Positions 8,907 to 20,717 of a DNA stretch of 64,000 nt are shown piece by piece. Origin of the DNA: Albimonas donghaensis (GTDB lineage Bacteria > Pseudomonadota > Alphaproteobacteria > Rhodobacterales > Rhodobacteraceae); contig NZ_FNMZ01000011.1 in the NCBI RefSeq assembly GCF_900106695.1, positions 1 through 64,000 of the forward strand, given 5' to 3'. The notes beneath the pieces were generated by a model. It saw nothing but the letters and a program-made list of their open reading frames with translations, searched no databases and had not been told where the DNA came from. How positions within the stretch are numbered: position 1 is the first letter of the stretch; every line of letters begins with the position of its first letter. The position numbers and the translations under genes were made by a program.

Positions 8907-8924
8907 TTGGCGGAGAGACAGGGA
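8907..8924. repeat. Right attachment-site repeat inside tRNA-Ser (candidate attR)
   Basis: TTGGCGGAGAGACAGGGA is the complement of the acceptor 3' strand, encoded CCA and part of the T stem of the tRNA. It forms the chromosomal junction nearest the integrase. Confidence 0.65.
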
Positions 8925-8997
8925 TTCGAACCCTGGGTGGGGTCACCCCCACAACGGTTTTCGAGACCGCCCCGTTCGACCACTCCGGCACCTCTCC
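8908..8997 (-). tRNA. tRNA-Ser(CGA)
   Basis: A 90-nt class II tRNA. It has acceptor GGAGAGG / CTCTCC, a five-pair anticodon stem around loop CTCGAAA (anticodon CGA, reads UCG), a long variable arm GTGGGGGTGACCCCAC, the T loop GGTTCGAATCC and an encoded CCA. The integrative element has used its 3' end as target and left the gene intact. Confidence 0.96.
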
Positions 8998-9433
8998 ATT
9001 GATCCCGTGGTCGGGACGGGCGCACTCCTAGCGGGGGGCGCGGGCGGATGCAAGAGGCGACGCGACAGGTTCCGCAAGGTATCCGCCGGGCCCCGGCGCC
9101 CCGGCATGTTCAGGGCGCCCGGAGAGCCCGGAGAGCAGGTTCGCGCGCGGGAACCCGGCCGGCGAAGGCGGGCCGCGCGGCGAGGGGAGCGCCTGACACC
9201 GACGCCATCCTCGCCGGCTTGACATCCCAATGCGCCGACGGCATAAGCCCGGCTCCGGTCGCGTTGGGGTCTCTCTCGGCGCGATCTTGTCTGGCGCGAC
9301 AGGCGCCGCACGTCCCCGACCGGGGGCGCGCCGTCCGGGGCGGAGCGGGCAGGGGGCCGAAGAGGTCCGACGTCCTCTCCATGAAGTTCGCGAAAGCGGC
9401 GCCGCAGGACGCGGAAGTTTGAAGGAAGACGCG
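8998..9433. other. Intergenic region with rplU leader
   Basis: 436 bp between the tRNA gene and rplU. It contains the candidate rplU promoter at 9219-9247 and then a leader of about 180 nt. The leader is GC-rich and could fold, but I see no recognised riboswitch or L21-leader structure. No gene is supported. Confidence 0.6.
9219..9247 (+). promoter_or_regulatory. Candidate sigma-70 promoter for rplU-rpmA
   Basis: TTGACA at 9219-9224, a 17-bp spacer, then CATAAG at 9242-9247. The expected transcription start is near 9254, about 180 nt before the rplU ATG. Confidence 0.55.
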
Positions 9434-9820
9434 ATGTTCGCTGTCATCAAGACGGGCGGCAAGCAGTACAAGGTCGCCGCCGGCGACGAACTGGAAGTCG
9501 AGCTCCTGGCCGCCGAGGCCGGCGAGACCGTGCAGTTCAACGAGGTGCTGATGCTGGTCGGCGAGGGCGAGCCCTCGATCGGCGCGCCCTTCATCGAAGG
9601 CGCCGCCGTGCAGGCCGAGCTGCTCGAGTTCACCAAGGGTCCCAAGGTGATCTCGTTCAAGCGCCGCCGCCGGAAGCACTCCTCGGCCCGCCGCAAGGGC
9701 CATCGTCAGAATTACGCGCGGGTGAAGATCACCGAGATCCTCGCCACCGGCGGCGACGCCACCGGCGTCAAGGCCGCCGTCGGCGCCGCTTCGGCCCCCA
9801 AGGCCGTCGCGGCCGAGTAA
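9434..9820 (+). CDS. rplU: 50S ribosomal protein L21
   Basis: A 128-residue large-subunit ribosomal protein that binds 23S r[17 protein letters not shown] at the N-terminus and [17 protein letters not shown] in the centre are L21 signatures. A short Ala/Val-rich C-terminal tail extends past the core, as in many alphaproteobacteria. The frame runs farther upstream, but the ATG at 9434 begins the conserved domain. It is followed 22 bp later by rpmA, the usual L21-L27 operon. Confidence 0.98.
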   Translation: MFAVIKTGGKQYKVAAGDELEVELLAAEAGETVQFNEVLMLVGEGEPSIGAPFIEGAAVQAELLEFTKGPKVISFKRRRRKHSSARRKGHRQNYARVKITEILATGGDATGVKAAVGAASAPKAVAAE

Positions 9821-9842
9821 CCGTCAGCAAGGAGACATCGAG

Positions 9843-10115
9843 ATGGCTCATAAAAAGGCAGGCGGCTCCTCCCGCAACGGCCGCGACTCCGCAGGCCGTC
9901 GCCTTGGCGTCAAGAAGTATGGCGGCGAAGCCGTCATCCCCGGCAACATCCTGATCCGTCAGCGCGGCACCACCTGGTATCCGGGTGAGAACGTCGGCAT
10001 GGGCAAGGACCACACCCTGTTCGCGACCGTCGAGGGCGCCGTGAAGTTCTCCAAGGGCTTCAAGGGCCGCACCTTCGTTTCGGTGATTCCGCCGGTGGCC
10101 GAGGCCGCCGAGTAA
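9843..10115 (+). CDS. rpmA: 50S ribosomal protein L27
   Basis: A 90-residue ribosomal protein whose N-terminus reaches the peptidyl-transferase centre. [16 protein letters not shown] and [11 protein letters not shown] are hallmark sequences. AAGGAG lies 8 nt before the ATG. It is second in the operon after rplU and is followed by a strong hairpin terminator at 10142-10174. Confidence 0.98.
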   Translation: MAHKKAGGSSRNGRDSAGRRLGVKKYGGEAVIPGNILIRQRGTTWYPGENVGMGKDHTLFATVEGAVKFSKGFKGRTFVSVIPPVAEAAE

Positions 10116-10141
10116 ACACCCCGACAGGGCCGAATTCACCA

Positions 10142-10174
10142 GAGGGCCGGCGGGGCGCAACCCCGCCGGCCCTC
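10142..10174 (+). terminator. Hairpin terminator after rpmA
   Basis: A perfect 14-bp stem (10142-10155 with 10161-10174) around loop CGCAA, followed by GACTCTTTCC. It separates the ribosomal operon from the GNAT-obgE-proBA genes. Confidence 0.75.
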
Positions 10175-10303
10175 GACTCTTTCCGGCGTCCGGGCCCGTG
10201 CCCGCGCGCCGCGCCGGCCGAAGCCGTCCGCAAGAGACGCGCGGTCCCCGTGGGGAGACGCCTCGCCCGCCGGGCGAGCCCTGATGCAGGGAAGGAAAGC
10301 GCC

Positions 10304-10866
10304 ATGTTCGCGGCGATGACGGACGGACTGAAACTGCCCGCCACGATCGAGTCCGATCGGCTCGTGCTGCGCGCGCCGCGACCGCGGGACGCGGGGATGA
10401 TGTCGCTCTATCTCGGCGACGCGCGGGTGGCGAAATCGCTGGCCCTGATCCCGCACCCGTTCCCGCCCGGCGCCGCCGAGCAGATGATCGAACGGGCGCT
10501 GGCCGGACGCCGCTCCGGGCCGCTCTACGTCATGGACGCGAGCCGTTCGGACGGCGCGGAGATGGTGGGGCTGGTGTTCCTCAACCGCGCGGCGGAGGAG
10601 GGGACGGTTGTCTGGCGGCTGTCCTACGTGGTGGGGCCGCCATTCTGGAACACGGGCTACGCGACGGAGGCGGCCACGGCGGTCTGCGCCGCGCTGTTCG
10701 ACGCTGGGGCCGAGGCGGTCACCGCCCAGGTCTACCAGGACAACGCCGCCGCTTCGGCCCATGTGCTGACCCGGGCGGGCTTCGATTATGTCGGCGACGG
10801 GGAGGCATGGAGCGCCGCCCGGGGCGCCGTCGCGCCCCTGTGGCGCTACCGGCTGGATCGGGAGAG

Positions 10867-10888
<22 letters not shown>
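10304..10888 (+). CDS. GNAT-family N-acetyltransferase (RimJ/RimL-like)
   Basis: A 194-residue acetyl-CoA-dependent acetyltransferase. It opens with the RimJ/L pattern ESDRLVLRAPRPRD, continues with a WRLSYVVGPPFWNTGYATEA acetyl-CoA segment, and ends with NAAASAHVLTRAGFDYVG, the conserved Asn/Gly-Phe motif. The ATG at 10304 follows GGAAGGAAAG closely. The substrate is unknown; family members acetylate protein N-termini or small molecules. The 3' end overlaps the next GNAT gene by 22 nt, so the two are coupled. GNAT genes commonly lie between rpmA and obgE in Rhodobacterales. Confidence 0.92.
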
Positions 10889-14199
<3,311 letters not shown>

Positions 14200-14203
<4 letters not shown>

Positions 14204-15492
14204 CTGTGGCGACGGAGATCGACCGGGACGAGGCGCTCGACATTCCGACCCTGATGCGCGGCATCGGCGAAGCGGCGAAGGCGGCCGCGGCCGAGCTCTC
14301 CTACGCTTCGGGCGCGACCCGCGACGCGGCGCTGCTGGCGGCGGCCGAGGCGCTGGAGGACACGGTTCCCGCGATCCTCGACGCCAACGCGGCGGACATG
14401 GAATTCGGCCGCGCCAAGGGGCTGAGCGCGGCGATGATGGACCGGCTGATGCTGGACGCGGGGCGGGTCGGCGCGATTGCCGGCGGGCTGCGCGAGGTCG
14501 CGGCCCAGCCCGATCCGCTGGGGCGGGTGCTGGCGGAATGGGACCAGCCCAACGGCCTGCATTTCCGCAAGGTCGCGACGCCGCTGGGCGTGATCGGCGT
14601 GATCTACGAAAGCCGGCCCAACGTCACCGCCGACGCGGGCGGGCTGTGCCTGAAATCCGGCAACGCCGCGATCCTGCGCGGCGGCTCCGAGAGCTTTCAT
14701 TCCTCGGGCGCCATCCACGCGGCCCTGGTCGCGGGACTGCGCGCCGCGGGCCTGCCCGAGACCGCGATCCAGCGCGTGCCGACCCGCGACCGCGCCGCGG
14801 TGGGCGAGATGCTGGCCATGCCGGGCCTGATCGACGTGATCGTGCCCCGCGGCGGCAAGGGACTGGTGGGGCGGGTGCAGTCGGATGCGCGGGTGCCGGT
14901 CTTCGCGCATCTGGAGGGCATCTGCCACATCTACGCCGACGCCGCCGCGGACCCCGAGAAGGCCCGCGCGGTGATCGTCAACGCCAAGACCCGGCGCACC
15001 GGCATCTGCGGCGCGGCGGAGTGCCTGCTGTTCCATCGGGACTTCCTCGCCGCTCACGGCGCCGGGGTGATCGGCGACCTTCTGGACGCGGGCGTCGAGG
15101 TGCGCGGCGACGCGGGCGTGCAGGCGCTGGACGCGCGTGTGGTCGCGGCGGGGCCGGAGGACTGGGGCCGGGAGTATCTCGACATGATCGTGGCGGCGAA
15201 GGTCGTGGCGGATGTGGACGAGGCGATCGCCCATATCCGGACCTATGGCTCGTCGCATACCGAGGCGGTGCTGACCGAGGACGACGCGGTGGCCGAGCGC
15301 TTTTTCGGGCGGCTCGACAGCGCCATCCTGCTGCGCAACGCCTCGACCCAGTTCGCCGATGGCGGCGAGTTCGGCTTCGGCGCGGAGATCGGGATCGCGA
15401 CCGGCAAGATGCATGCCCGCGGTCCGGTGGGGGCGGAGCAGCTGACCTCGTTCAAGTACCTCGTCGAGGGGAACGGCACGCTGCGCCCCTGA
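14200..15492 (+). CDS. proA: Gamma-glutamyl phosphate reductase
   Basis: A 430-residue NADPH-dependent enzyme for the second step of proline synthesis, producing glutamate 5-semialdehyde from the ProB product. It is a member of the aldehyde dehydrogenase fold. [30 protein letters not shown] and the cysteine loop [16 protein letters not shown] are diagnostic; the catalytic cysteine is in GICGA. The C-terminus has [13 protein letters not shown]. The start codon overlaps the proB stop (ATGA), consistent with channelled production of the two enzymes. Confidence 0.97.
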
Positions 15493-16050
15493 GACGGCGC
15501 CGGATGGCGGAGGGGGGAGCCGCGCGTCGGCCGTCCCGAGGGCGGCGGCGTCGCGCCCGCGCGGCGCTTGGACGTCCGTGCCGGCGGCGCCGTTTCGGGC
15601 GGCCAGCGGCGGGACGGGAATGCCGGGCGGCGGGCGCGTTTCACGGGGCGCGGTCGCGGGTGAGACCTGTGCTCCGCCCCCGGGCGGGTCCGCCGCAGGT
15701 CTGCGGGGCATCGCCAGTTTGTGGGAATGCGGCCCGGGTTTTCGCGTCGTGAGCGTTCGGGCTCGGCAGGGCGGCGGCCTTCGCCCGGCTTGCCGGCGTT
15801 CGGATTGTCGGGACTTCGTGGGGGGGCGACGGCGGCGCAACGCGCGCTCGCCTTCCGTCGGGCGGCTGCGGTCGCGCCCCTTGGCGGTGACGCCTGGCGC
15901 CTGCCTCGCCCCGCCGCGCGGGCGAGCGGACGACATCCGCGGACGGGTCGTCGCGCGGCGTCCCGAACCTCGCCGGGCCGACCGGCATGGGAAGGCCTGG
16001 CGCGGCCTCCCCGTTGGCATGGTCGCCCCGCTCGGGACGCGGCGGGCCGC
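15493..16050. other. Gene-free gap after proA
   Basis: 558 bp of very GC-rich sequence between proA and the convergent DUF882 gene. Open frames here have arginine/glycine-rich composition with no domain and no ribosome binding site. No RNA gene or strong terminator was seen. Confidence 0.55.
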
Positions 16051-16623
16051 TCAGGCGCCCCAGCTGCGGACCGGGCCGCAATCCAGATGCACGAAGCCCG
16101 AGCGCGAGTAGGTACCGACCCCGCCGCCGCAAAGCGCCTTGCCCGCGCCGGCGATCTGACGGATCGAGCGGCCCTTGAGCTTCAGGTCCACCGCCATCGC
16201 GCGGGTGTGGTAGCTGTTGCGCGCCACCCCCGACCGGTTCCGACGCATCGCCGCATTGGTCTGCGGGCTGCGATAGCCCGAGACCACCTCGAACGGCTCG
16301 GCCGTGTCGAGCTTGCGATGCACCGCCGCCAGCACGTCGATGACGTTCTCGTGGTAGGGTTTGACCAGTTCGGCGCGCCAGTCACGCAGGATGGCGCTCA
16401 CTTCATCGAGCGCCTCCGGGACATATTGCCCGTCGACCCAGTACACCACGTCGAGCTTCTCCTGAAGCCGCGGGTTGGTGAACCGGATTCTCCGGAACTG
16501 TCCCTTGCCGATATTGATCGCCGGGGCCGCAAGTCCGGGGCTCGCCCAAACCGCCGCCGTCACGCCGACCAACGCCGCAATCGCGCCGCGCCGGCTGAGT
16601 CGCCCGCTGCAGATTTCTGTCAC
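16051..16623 (-). CDS. DUF882 / YcbK-like peptidase M15 family protein, Tat-exported
   Basis: A 190-residue protein of the DUF882 (Peptidase_M15_2, YcbK) family, presumed murein-acting. The N-terminus has a twin-arginine signal (SRRGAIAALVG, RR at residues 10-11) ending near LAA. Family motifs include VVSGYRSPQTNA, SYHTRAMAVDL (metal-ligand H and D of the M15 fold) and GFVHLDCGP. GTG at 16623 is preferred because GAGG lies 8 nt upstream and it places the Tat motif correctly; an ATG at 16692 has no ribosome site. It is divergent from the L,D-transpeptidase gene. Confidence 0.88.
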   Translation of the reverse strand: MTEICSGRLSRRGAIAALVGVTAAVWASPGLAAPAINIGKGQFRRIRFTNPRLQEKLDVVYWVDGQYVPEALDEVSAILRDWRAELVKPYHENVIDVLAAVHRKLDTAEPFEVVSGYRSPQTNAAMRRNRSGVARNSYHTRAMAVDLKLKGRSIRQIAGAGKALCGGGVGTYSRSGFVHLDCGPVRSWGA

Positions 16624-16950
16624 TATGTCCGCCTCGTTCGTCCTTCGGCCGTTGTCCCTCGGCCATTTCAATGGACCCTTCGAGGTTAACATGATGATAG
16701 CGCGCTGCAAAGTTGCAGATAGGAGGCGCCGGACGCCGAAGCGGACCCGCGGGCGCCGGCTTGACGCCGGGTGCGAGGCGCCGCTGGGCGGATCGCCCCG
16801 CCGCGATCCGGAAGGCGCCGCCGAGAATGCGGCCATATTCCCACGGCGTTAAGCAATTCTCCGCTAGGGGAAGGTGCCGGACCTCGCCGGCGGCGCCTGT
16901 TTGCCCTACCCTTGCAGGCAATCCCCGCTCTCTGTGACCGAGGCGCCACA
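16624..16950. other. Divergent promoter region between DUF882 and L,D-transpeptidase genes
   Basis: 327 bp between two divergent cell-wall genes. On the minus strand TATCAT (16693-16698) could be a -10 element about 70 nt before the GTG start. No clear -35 partner was found, so promoters are not assigned. Confidence 0.4.
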
Positions 16951-18630
16951 ATGACGTTCGCTCCCCGCAAATTCGCCGCACTCGCCGCTTTTTCGGCTTT
17001 CGCCGCCATTCCGGCGACCGCGGTTTTCGCACAGACTTCCGGCGTCGCCGCGACCCAGGTCGGCGCCTATTCCTCCTTCGCATCCGCGACGCAGGCGACG
17101 GGGCGGGTCACGGGCCTTCCCGGCGCCGTGCTCGCCGCCGCCGCCGGGATGCCGGAACTCGCCGAATGGTATCGGGCGCGCGACGGCGCGCCGGTCTGGG
17201 CGCCCGCCGGCGGCGCCCAGTCTCCCGACCGGATGATCGAGCGGATGATCGATGCGGGCGACGAGGCGCTGCCGGCCGCGGTCTATGGCGGGCGCGCGCT
17301 GCGCGACCGCGTGGCCCGCGCCGGAACCCTGGACGAGGCCGGGCGCGCGGCGCTGGAGGTCGATCTCTCCCGCGCCATGCTGCGTTTCGCCGGAGACCTC
17401 GCCGCCGGGACCCTGAAGCCGAACCGCGTGGACAAGGAGATCCACATCTTCCCGCAGCGGCCTTCGACCGCCGCGCTGATGACCGCCGCCGCCGCCGCCC
17501 CGGACCTCGCGGTCTGGCTCGACGCCGTGGCCCCCCGCGATCCGGACTACGACGCGCTCAAGGCCGTCTACGCCCGGCTCAAACGCGAGGCCGCCGGCGG
17601 CGGCTGGCGGGCCGACCTGGCCGAGGGCGGGACCCTGCGCAAGGGCGATGTCGGCCCGCGCGTGGCCCAGGTCCGCGCCCGGCTGAGCGAACTGGGCGAG
17701 CACGCCCCCGCCACCGCCCGCCCCGAGCTGTTCGACGACGGGCTGGAGGCCGCGCTGAAATCCTTCCAGCGCCGCCACGGGCTCAACCCCGACGGGCTGG
17801 CCGGCCGGCGGACCTTCTCGGCGCTGGGCGCCGACGTGGGGCAGCGCCTGCATCAGGTCGCGGTGAACCTCGAGCGGCTGCGCTGGGGTCCGCGGGTCTA
17901 CGCGCCGCGCCACATCATCGTGAACCAGGCCGACTACCGCGTGCGGCTCTACGACAACGGCCAGGTCCTGCGCGACGCGCGGGTGGTCATCGGCCAGCGC
18001 CGTCATCGCACGCCGGAATTCATCGACCAGATGACGCATCTGGTGGTGAACCCGACCTGGCACGTGCCGCGCTCCATCACCATGAACGAGATCCTGCCGG
18101 CGCTGAAGGAGGATCCGACCTACCTGGCGCGCAACAACATGCGCGTGGTGTCCACGGATGGCGGCCCCACGCCGGTGGACACGGCCTCGCATGACTGGAC
18201 CCAGTATGCGGGCGGCTTCTTCCCCTACCGGGTCAAGCAGGGGCCGGGGAACAGCAACTCGCTGGGCCGGGTGAAGTTCATGTTCCCCAACCAGTTCAAC
18301 ATCTACCTGCATGACACGCCGTCCAAGCGGCTGTTCTCCCGCGATGGCCGGGCCTTCAGCCATGGTTGCGTGCGGGTGCAGGATCCGTTCGAGCTTGCCT
18401 ATCTGCTGCTGGCGCCGCAGCTCGACGACCCCAAGGGGACCTTCGACGCCTGGCTGGCCCGCGGGTCGGAGCGCTATGTGAACCTGGACGAGCCGGTGCA
18501 GGTCCACCTGACCTACCGCACCGCCTGGGTGGACGAGAACGGCGTCGAGCAGTTCCGTGAGGATGTCTATGGCCGGGACGAGGCGGTCTGGGCCGCGCTG
18601 AAGGCCGAGGGGCTGGAAACCGGGCTCTGA
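16951..18630 (+). CDS. YcbB-type L,D-transpeptidase
   Basis: A 559-residue periplasmic enzyme forming 3-3 peptidoglycan cross-links. It has a signal peptide (residues about 1-27, ending AVFAQ). A helical scaffold domain follows, then a peptidoglycan-binding domain near 230-290 (LRKGDVGPRVAQVRARL, FQRRHGLNPDGLAG). The YkuD catalytic domain has NPTWHVP, YLHDTPSK and SHGCVRVQDP, with H471 and nucleophile C473. This domain order is the YcbB/LdtD layout. The ATG at 16951 starts at the signal peptide. A hairpin follows at 18671-18694. Its divergent partner encodes another likely murein enzyme. Confidence 0.95.
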   Translation: MTFAPRKFAALAAFSAFAAIPATAVFAQTSGVAATQVGAYSSFASATQATGRVTGLPGAVLAAAAGMPELAEWYRARDGAPVWAPAGGAQSPDRMIERMIDAGDEALPAAVYGGRALRDRVARAGTLDEAGRAALEVDLSRAMLRFAGDLAAGTLKPNRVDKEIHIFPQRPSTAALMTAAAAAPDLAVWLDAVAPRDPDYDALKAVYARLKREAAGGGWRADLAEGGTLRKGDVGPRVAQVRARLSELGEHAPATARPELFDDGLEAALKSFQRRHGLNPDGLAGRRTFSALGADVGQRLHQVAVNLERLRWGPRVYAPRHIIVNQADYRVRLYDNGQVLRDARVVIGQRRHRTPEFIDQMTHLVVNPTWHVPRSITMNEILPALKEDPTYLARNNMRVVSTDGGPTPVDTASHDWTQYAGGFFPYRVKQGPGNSNSLGRVKFMFPNQFNIYLHDTPSKRLFSRDGRAFSHGCVRVQDPFELAYLLLAPQLDDPKGTFDAWLARGSERYVNLDEPVQVHLTYRTAWVDENGVEQFREDVYGRDEAVWAALKAEGLETGL

Positions 18631-18670
18631 GCCCGGCCTGACCGGCCTCCTGCCCATGAACCGAGGCGAG

Positions 18671-18694
18671 CGCCCGGCCTGAACCGGCCGGGCG
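18671..18694 (+). terminator. Hairpin terminator after the L,D-transpeptidase gene
   Basis: A perfect 9-bp stem (CGCCCGGCC with GGCCGGGCG) around loop TGAACC, followed by TTTCCGCGTTT on the plus strand. Confidence 0.65.
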
Positions 18695-19137
18695 TTTCCG
18701 CGTTTCGGCTGCGGGCGCGAGCCAGGGTTTCGTCGCGCGGGGCGGCTGGCGCGGTCCTGGCCGGGGCGGCTCCGGCGGCCCGCGCCCGAAGCGGCGTCGC
18801 CGCGTTCCCGCCCGTCGGTCCCATGCGCCGCGCCGCCTCTTTTGCGCGAGGGCCGGCGACGAAGCTCGCGGGGCATCTCGCTGCCGCGCCGCATCCGCCC
18901 GGCGGGATGTATAGTCCCACGGCCCTGGCCGCCGCGCTCACCGCAACCGGCGCCTCCCCTCTCCGCCCCGGTCCCTCGCCGCCCGCGACCGGCCTCCGCG
19001 CCGCGCGGGCGCGCCGTCGCCGCGGTCGGGCGCTCGACGCGCGGCTCGCTCCCGCGCCGCCGCCGAGACGCTGGCCCTCGGGCGCGGGAGCGGCTAGCAA
19101 GAGCCTCGTCCTACCCCTCCGCCATCGGGAGCCCGCC
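18695..19137. other. Gap upstream of lpxD
   Basis: About 440 bp of GC-rich sequence. The lpxD frame is open through part of it, but the extra residues are low-complexity and lack a domain. No RNA gene or convincing promoter seen. Confidence 0.5.
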
Positions 19138-20202
19138 ATGATCCGCATCGACGCCCTCGCCGCCGCGCTCGGCCTGGACCACGCCGGCGACGGCGCCCTG
19201 GCGATCGACCGCCCCCGCCACCCGGCCGAGGCCGCGGCCGGCGACCTCGCCATCGCCATGGATCCGGCCATGGTTCCGCTGCTGGAACAGGCCCCGGTCC
19301 GCGCCGCGATCCTGCCCGAGGGCGCCGACTGGCAGGGGCTCGGCCTCGCCGCCGCGATCTTCGCGCCGCGCCCGCGCTACGCCATGGCCGGCCTGACCGC
19401 GACCTTCCAGCACCCGCTGCACGCGCCCGAGGGCGTCCACCCCTCCGCCGTCGTGGACCCGAGCGCCGAGATCGGCGAGGGGGTCTCCATCGGGCCCTTC
19501 GTGGTGATCGGCCCCGGCGCGCGCATCGGGGCGCGCGCGCGCATCCTCTCCCATGCCGCGATCGGCGCGGAGGCCGTCCTGGGCGACGACGCGCTGATCC
19601 ATGCCGGCGTGCGCATCGGCGCCCGCGCGACCATCGGCCATCGTTTCATCTGCCAGCCCGGCGCGGTGATCGGCGGCGACGGCTTCTCCTTCGTCACGCT
19701 CGAACCCGGCGCGGTCGAGGCCGCCAAGGCCCGCGGCGCCTCCGACGTGACCGGCGCCGCGGCCACCATTCACGTGCGCATCCACAGCCTCGGCGCGGTC
19801 CGTATCGGCGACGACGTGGAGGTCGGCGCCAACACCACCATCGACAACGGCACGCTCCGCGACACCTCCATCGGCGACGGCTCCAAGATCGACAACCAGG
19901 TCCAGCTCGGCCACAACGTCGTGGTCGGACGGCACTGCCTGATCTGCGCCCAGACCGGCGTCGCCGGCTCCACCGAGATCGGCGACCGGGTGGTGCTGGG
20001 CGGGCAGGTCGGCGTCGCGGATCACCTGTCCATCGGCCATGACAGCCTGATCGCCGCGGGCTCTGGCGTGGGGTCGCGGGTGCCGCCGCGCTCGGTGATG
20101 ATGGGCGTGCCGGCGATCAAGCGCGACGAATTCTACCGCATGACCATGGCCATCCGCCGCCTGCCGCGCTTCATGGAGAAGATGCGCCGCGGCGAGGGCT
20201 GA
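19138..20202 (+). CDS. lpxD: UDP-3-O-(3-hydroxyacyl)glucosamine N-acyltransferase
   Basis: A 354-residue enzyme for the third step of lipid A synthesis, adding a 3-hydroxyacyl chain from acyl-ACP to UDP-3-O-acyl-glucosamine. After an N-terminal uridine-binding domain (about 1-100), the protein is a left-handed beta helix of hexapeptide repeats ([20 protein letters not shown]). It contains [16 protein letters not shown] with the catalytic histidine and a C-terminal helical tail ([11 protein letters not shown]). The ATG at 19138 starts the domain. In many bacteria lpxD is followed by fabZ and lpxA; here an ACP and a ketoacyl synthase follow instead. Confidence 0.96.
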   Translation: MIRIDALAAALGLDHAGDGALAIDRPRHPAEAAAGDLAIAMDPAMVPLLEQAPVRAAILPEGADWQGLGLAAAIFAPRPRYAMAGLTATFQHPLHAPEGVHPSAVVDPSAEIGEGVSIGPFVVIGPGARIGARARILSHAAIGAEAVLGDDALIHAGVRIGARATIGHRFICQPGAVIGGDGFSFVTLEPGAVEAAKARGASDVTGAAATIHVRIHSLGAVRIGDDVEVGANTTIDNGTLRDTSIGDGSKIDNQVQLGHNVVVGRHCLICAQTGVAGSTEIGDRVVLGGQVGVADHLSIGHDSLIAAGSGVGSRVPPRSVMMGVPAIKRDEFYRMTMAIRRLPRFMEKMRRGEG

Positions 20203-20423
20203 GACGCCGCGGCGAACCGGGCGCGCGCGGCGAAATCCTCCCCCCGATCCTCCCCCCGCGGAGGCGCGCGGCCGACCCTCCGCCGGCCCCCGCGCGAGGG
20301 CCTCACGCGAAATTGTCGCTTTCGCGCGCCTCCCCGACGGGCTACCAAGCGGGACGCAGGTTCCGGGCGCGCGGTCCGCGCCGCCCCGAAAGACGCGCCA
20401 GGGCGCAAGCCGAGGAGCAGGGC

Positions 20424-20717
20424 ATGACCGACGCCGCCACCGACGCCGCCACCAACGACGACATCGCCCGCAAGGTCATTGCGATCATCGCGGAACAGGC
20501 GATGATCGATCCCGCCGAGGTGCGACCCGAGGCGACCCCCGAACAGCTCGGCGTCGACAGCCTGGGCCTGGTCGAGGCGGTCTTCGCCATCGAGGAGGCC
20601 TTCGACATCGCCGTCCCCTTCAACGCCAACGATCCGGGCGACAGCGAGTTCGACATCACCGACGTCGCCCATATCGTGGCCGCGGTTCAGGCGCTCGTCG
20701 CCGAACAGAAGGGGTGA
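20424..20717 (+). CDS. Acyl carrier protein
   Basis: A 97-residue acyl carrier protein. GVDSLGLVEAVFAIEEAF holds the phosphopantetheine-attachment serine, S46, in a DSL motif, and helices II-III are acidic. It is longer than the housekeeping AcpP and its sequence does not match the AcpXL used for very-long-chain lipid A acyl groups. The ATG at 20424 is preceded by GAGGAGCAG. Its stop overlaps the GTG of a ketoacyl synthase (GTGA), so it probably serves that enzyme in a dedicated acyl chain pathway. Confidence 0.93.
   Translation: MTDAATDAATNDDIARKVIAIIAEQAMIDPAEVRPEATPEQLGVDSLGLVEAVFAIEEAFDIAVPFNANDPGDSEFDITDVAHIVAAVQALVAEQKG

Larger units (their letters stand above)
84..8924. mobile_element. 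Integrative element inserted in tRNA-Ser(CGA)
   Basis: An 8.8-kb block bounded by an imperfect direct repeat. The right copy covers the 3' end of a tRNA-Ser gene, and the left copy lies just before the first gene of the element. A tyrosine recombinase sits next to the tRNA, the usual layout of tRNA-targeting integrative elements. Cargo in order: NACHT protein, serine recombinase, Rep-like protein, small membrane protein, two divergent XRE regulators, another membrane protein, integrase. Base composition is clearly lower in GC than the chromosome to the right, and changes twice inside the element. No conjugation genes are seen, so it is not self-transmissible on this evidence. The left boundary is inferred; the island may continue past the window edge. 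Confidence 0.75.

Noticed and set aside
8818-8991. N-terminal extension of the integrase into the tRNA gene
   Set aside because: The first 58 residues would be translated tRNA and attachment-site DNA; ATG at 8817 starts the known domain.
15578-16111. Plus-strand open frame of 177 residues after proA
   Set aside because: Arg/Gly/Pro-rich sequence without domain or ribosome site, and it overlaps the end of the DUF882 gene.
20424-20717. ACP considered as AcpXL of the very-long-chain lipid A pathway
   Set aside because: Length and sequence around the DSL motif and C-terminus do not match AcpXL, and the other genes of that cluster are missing.
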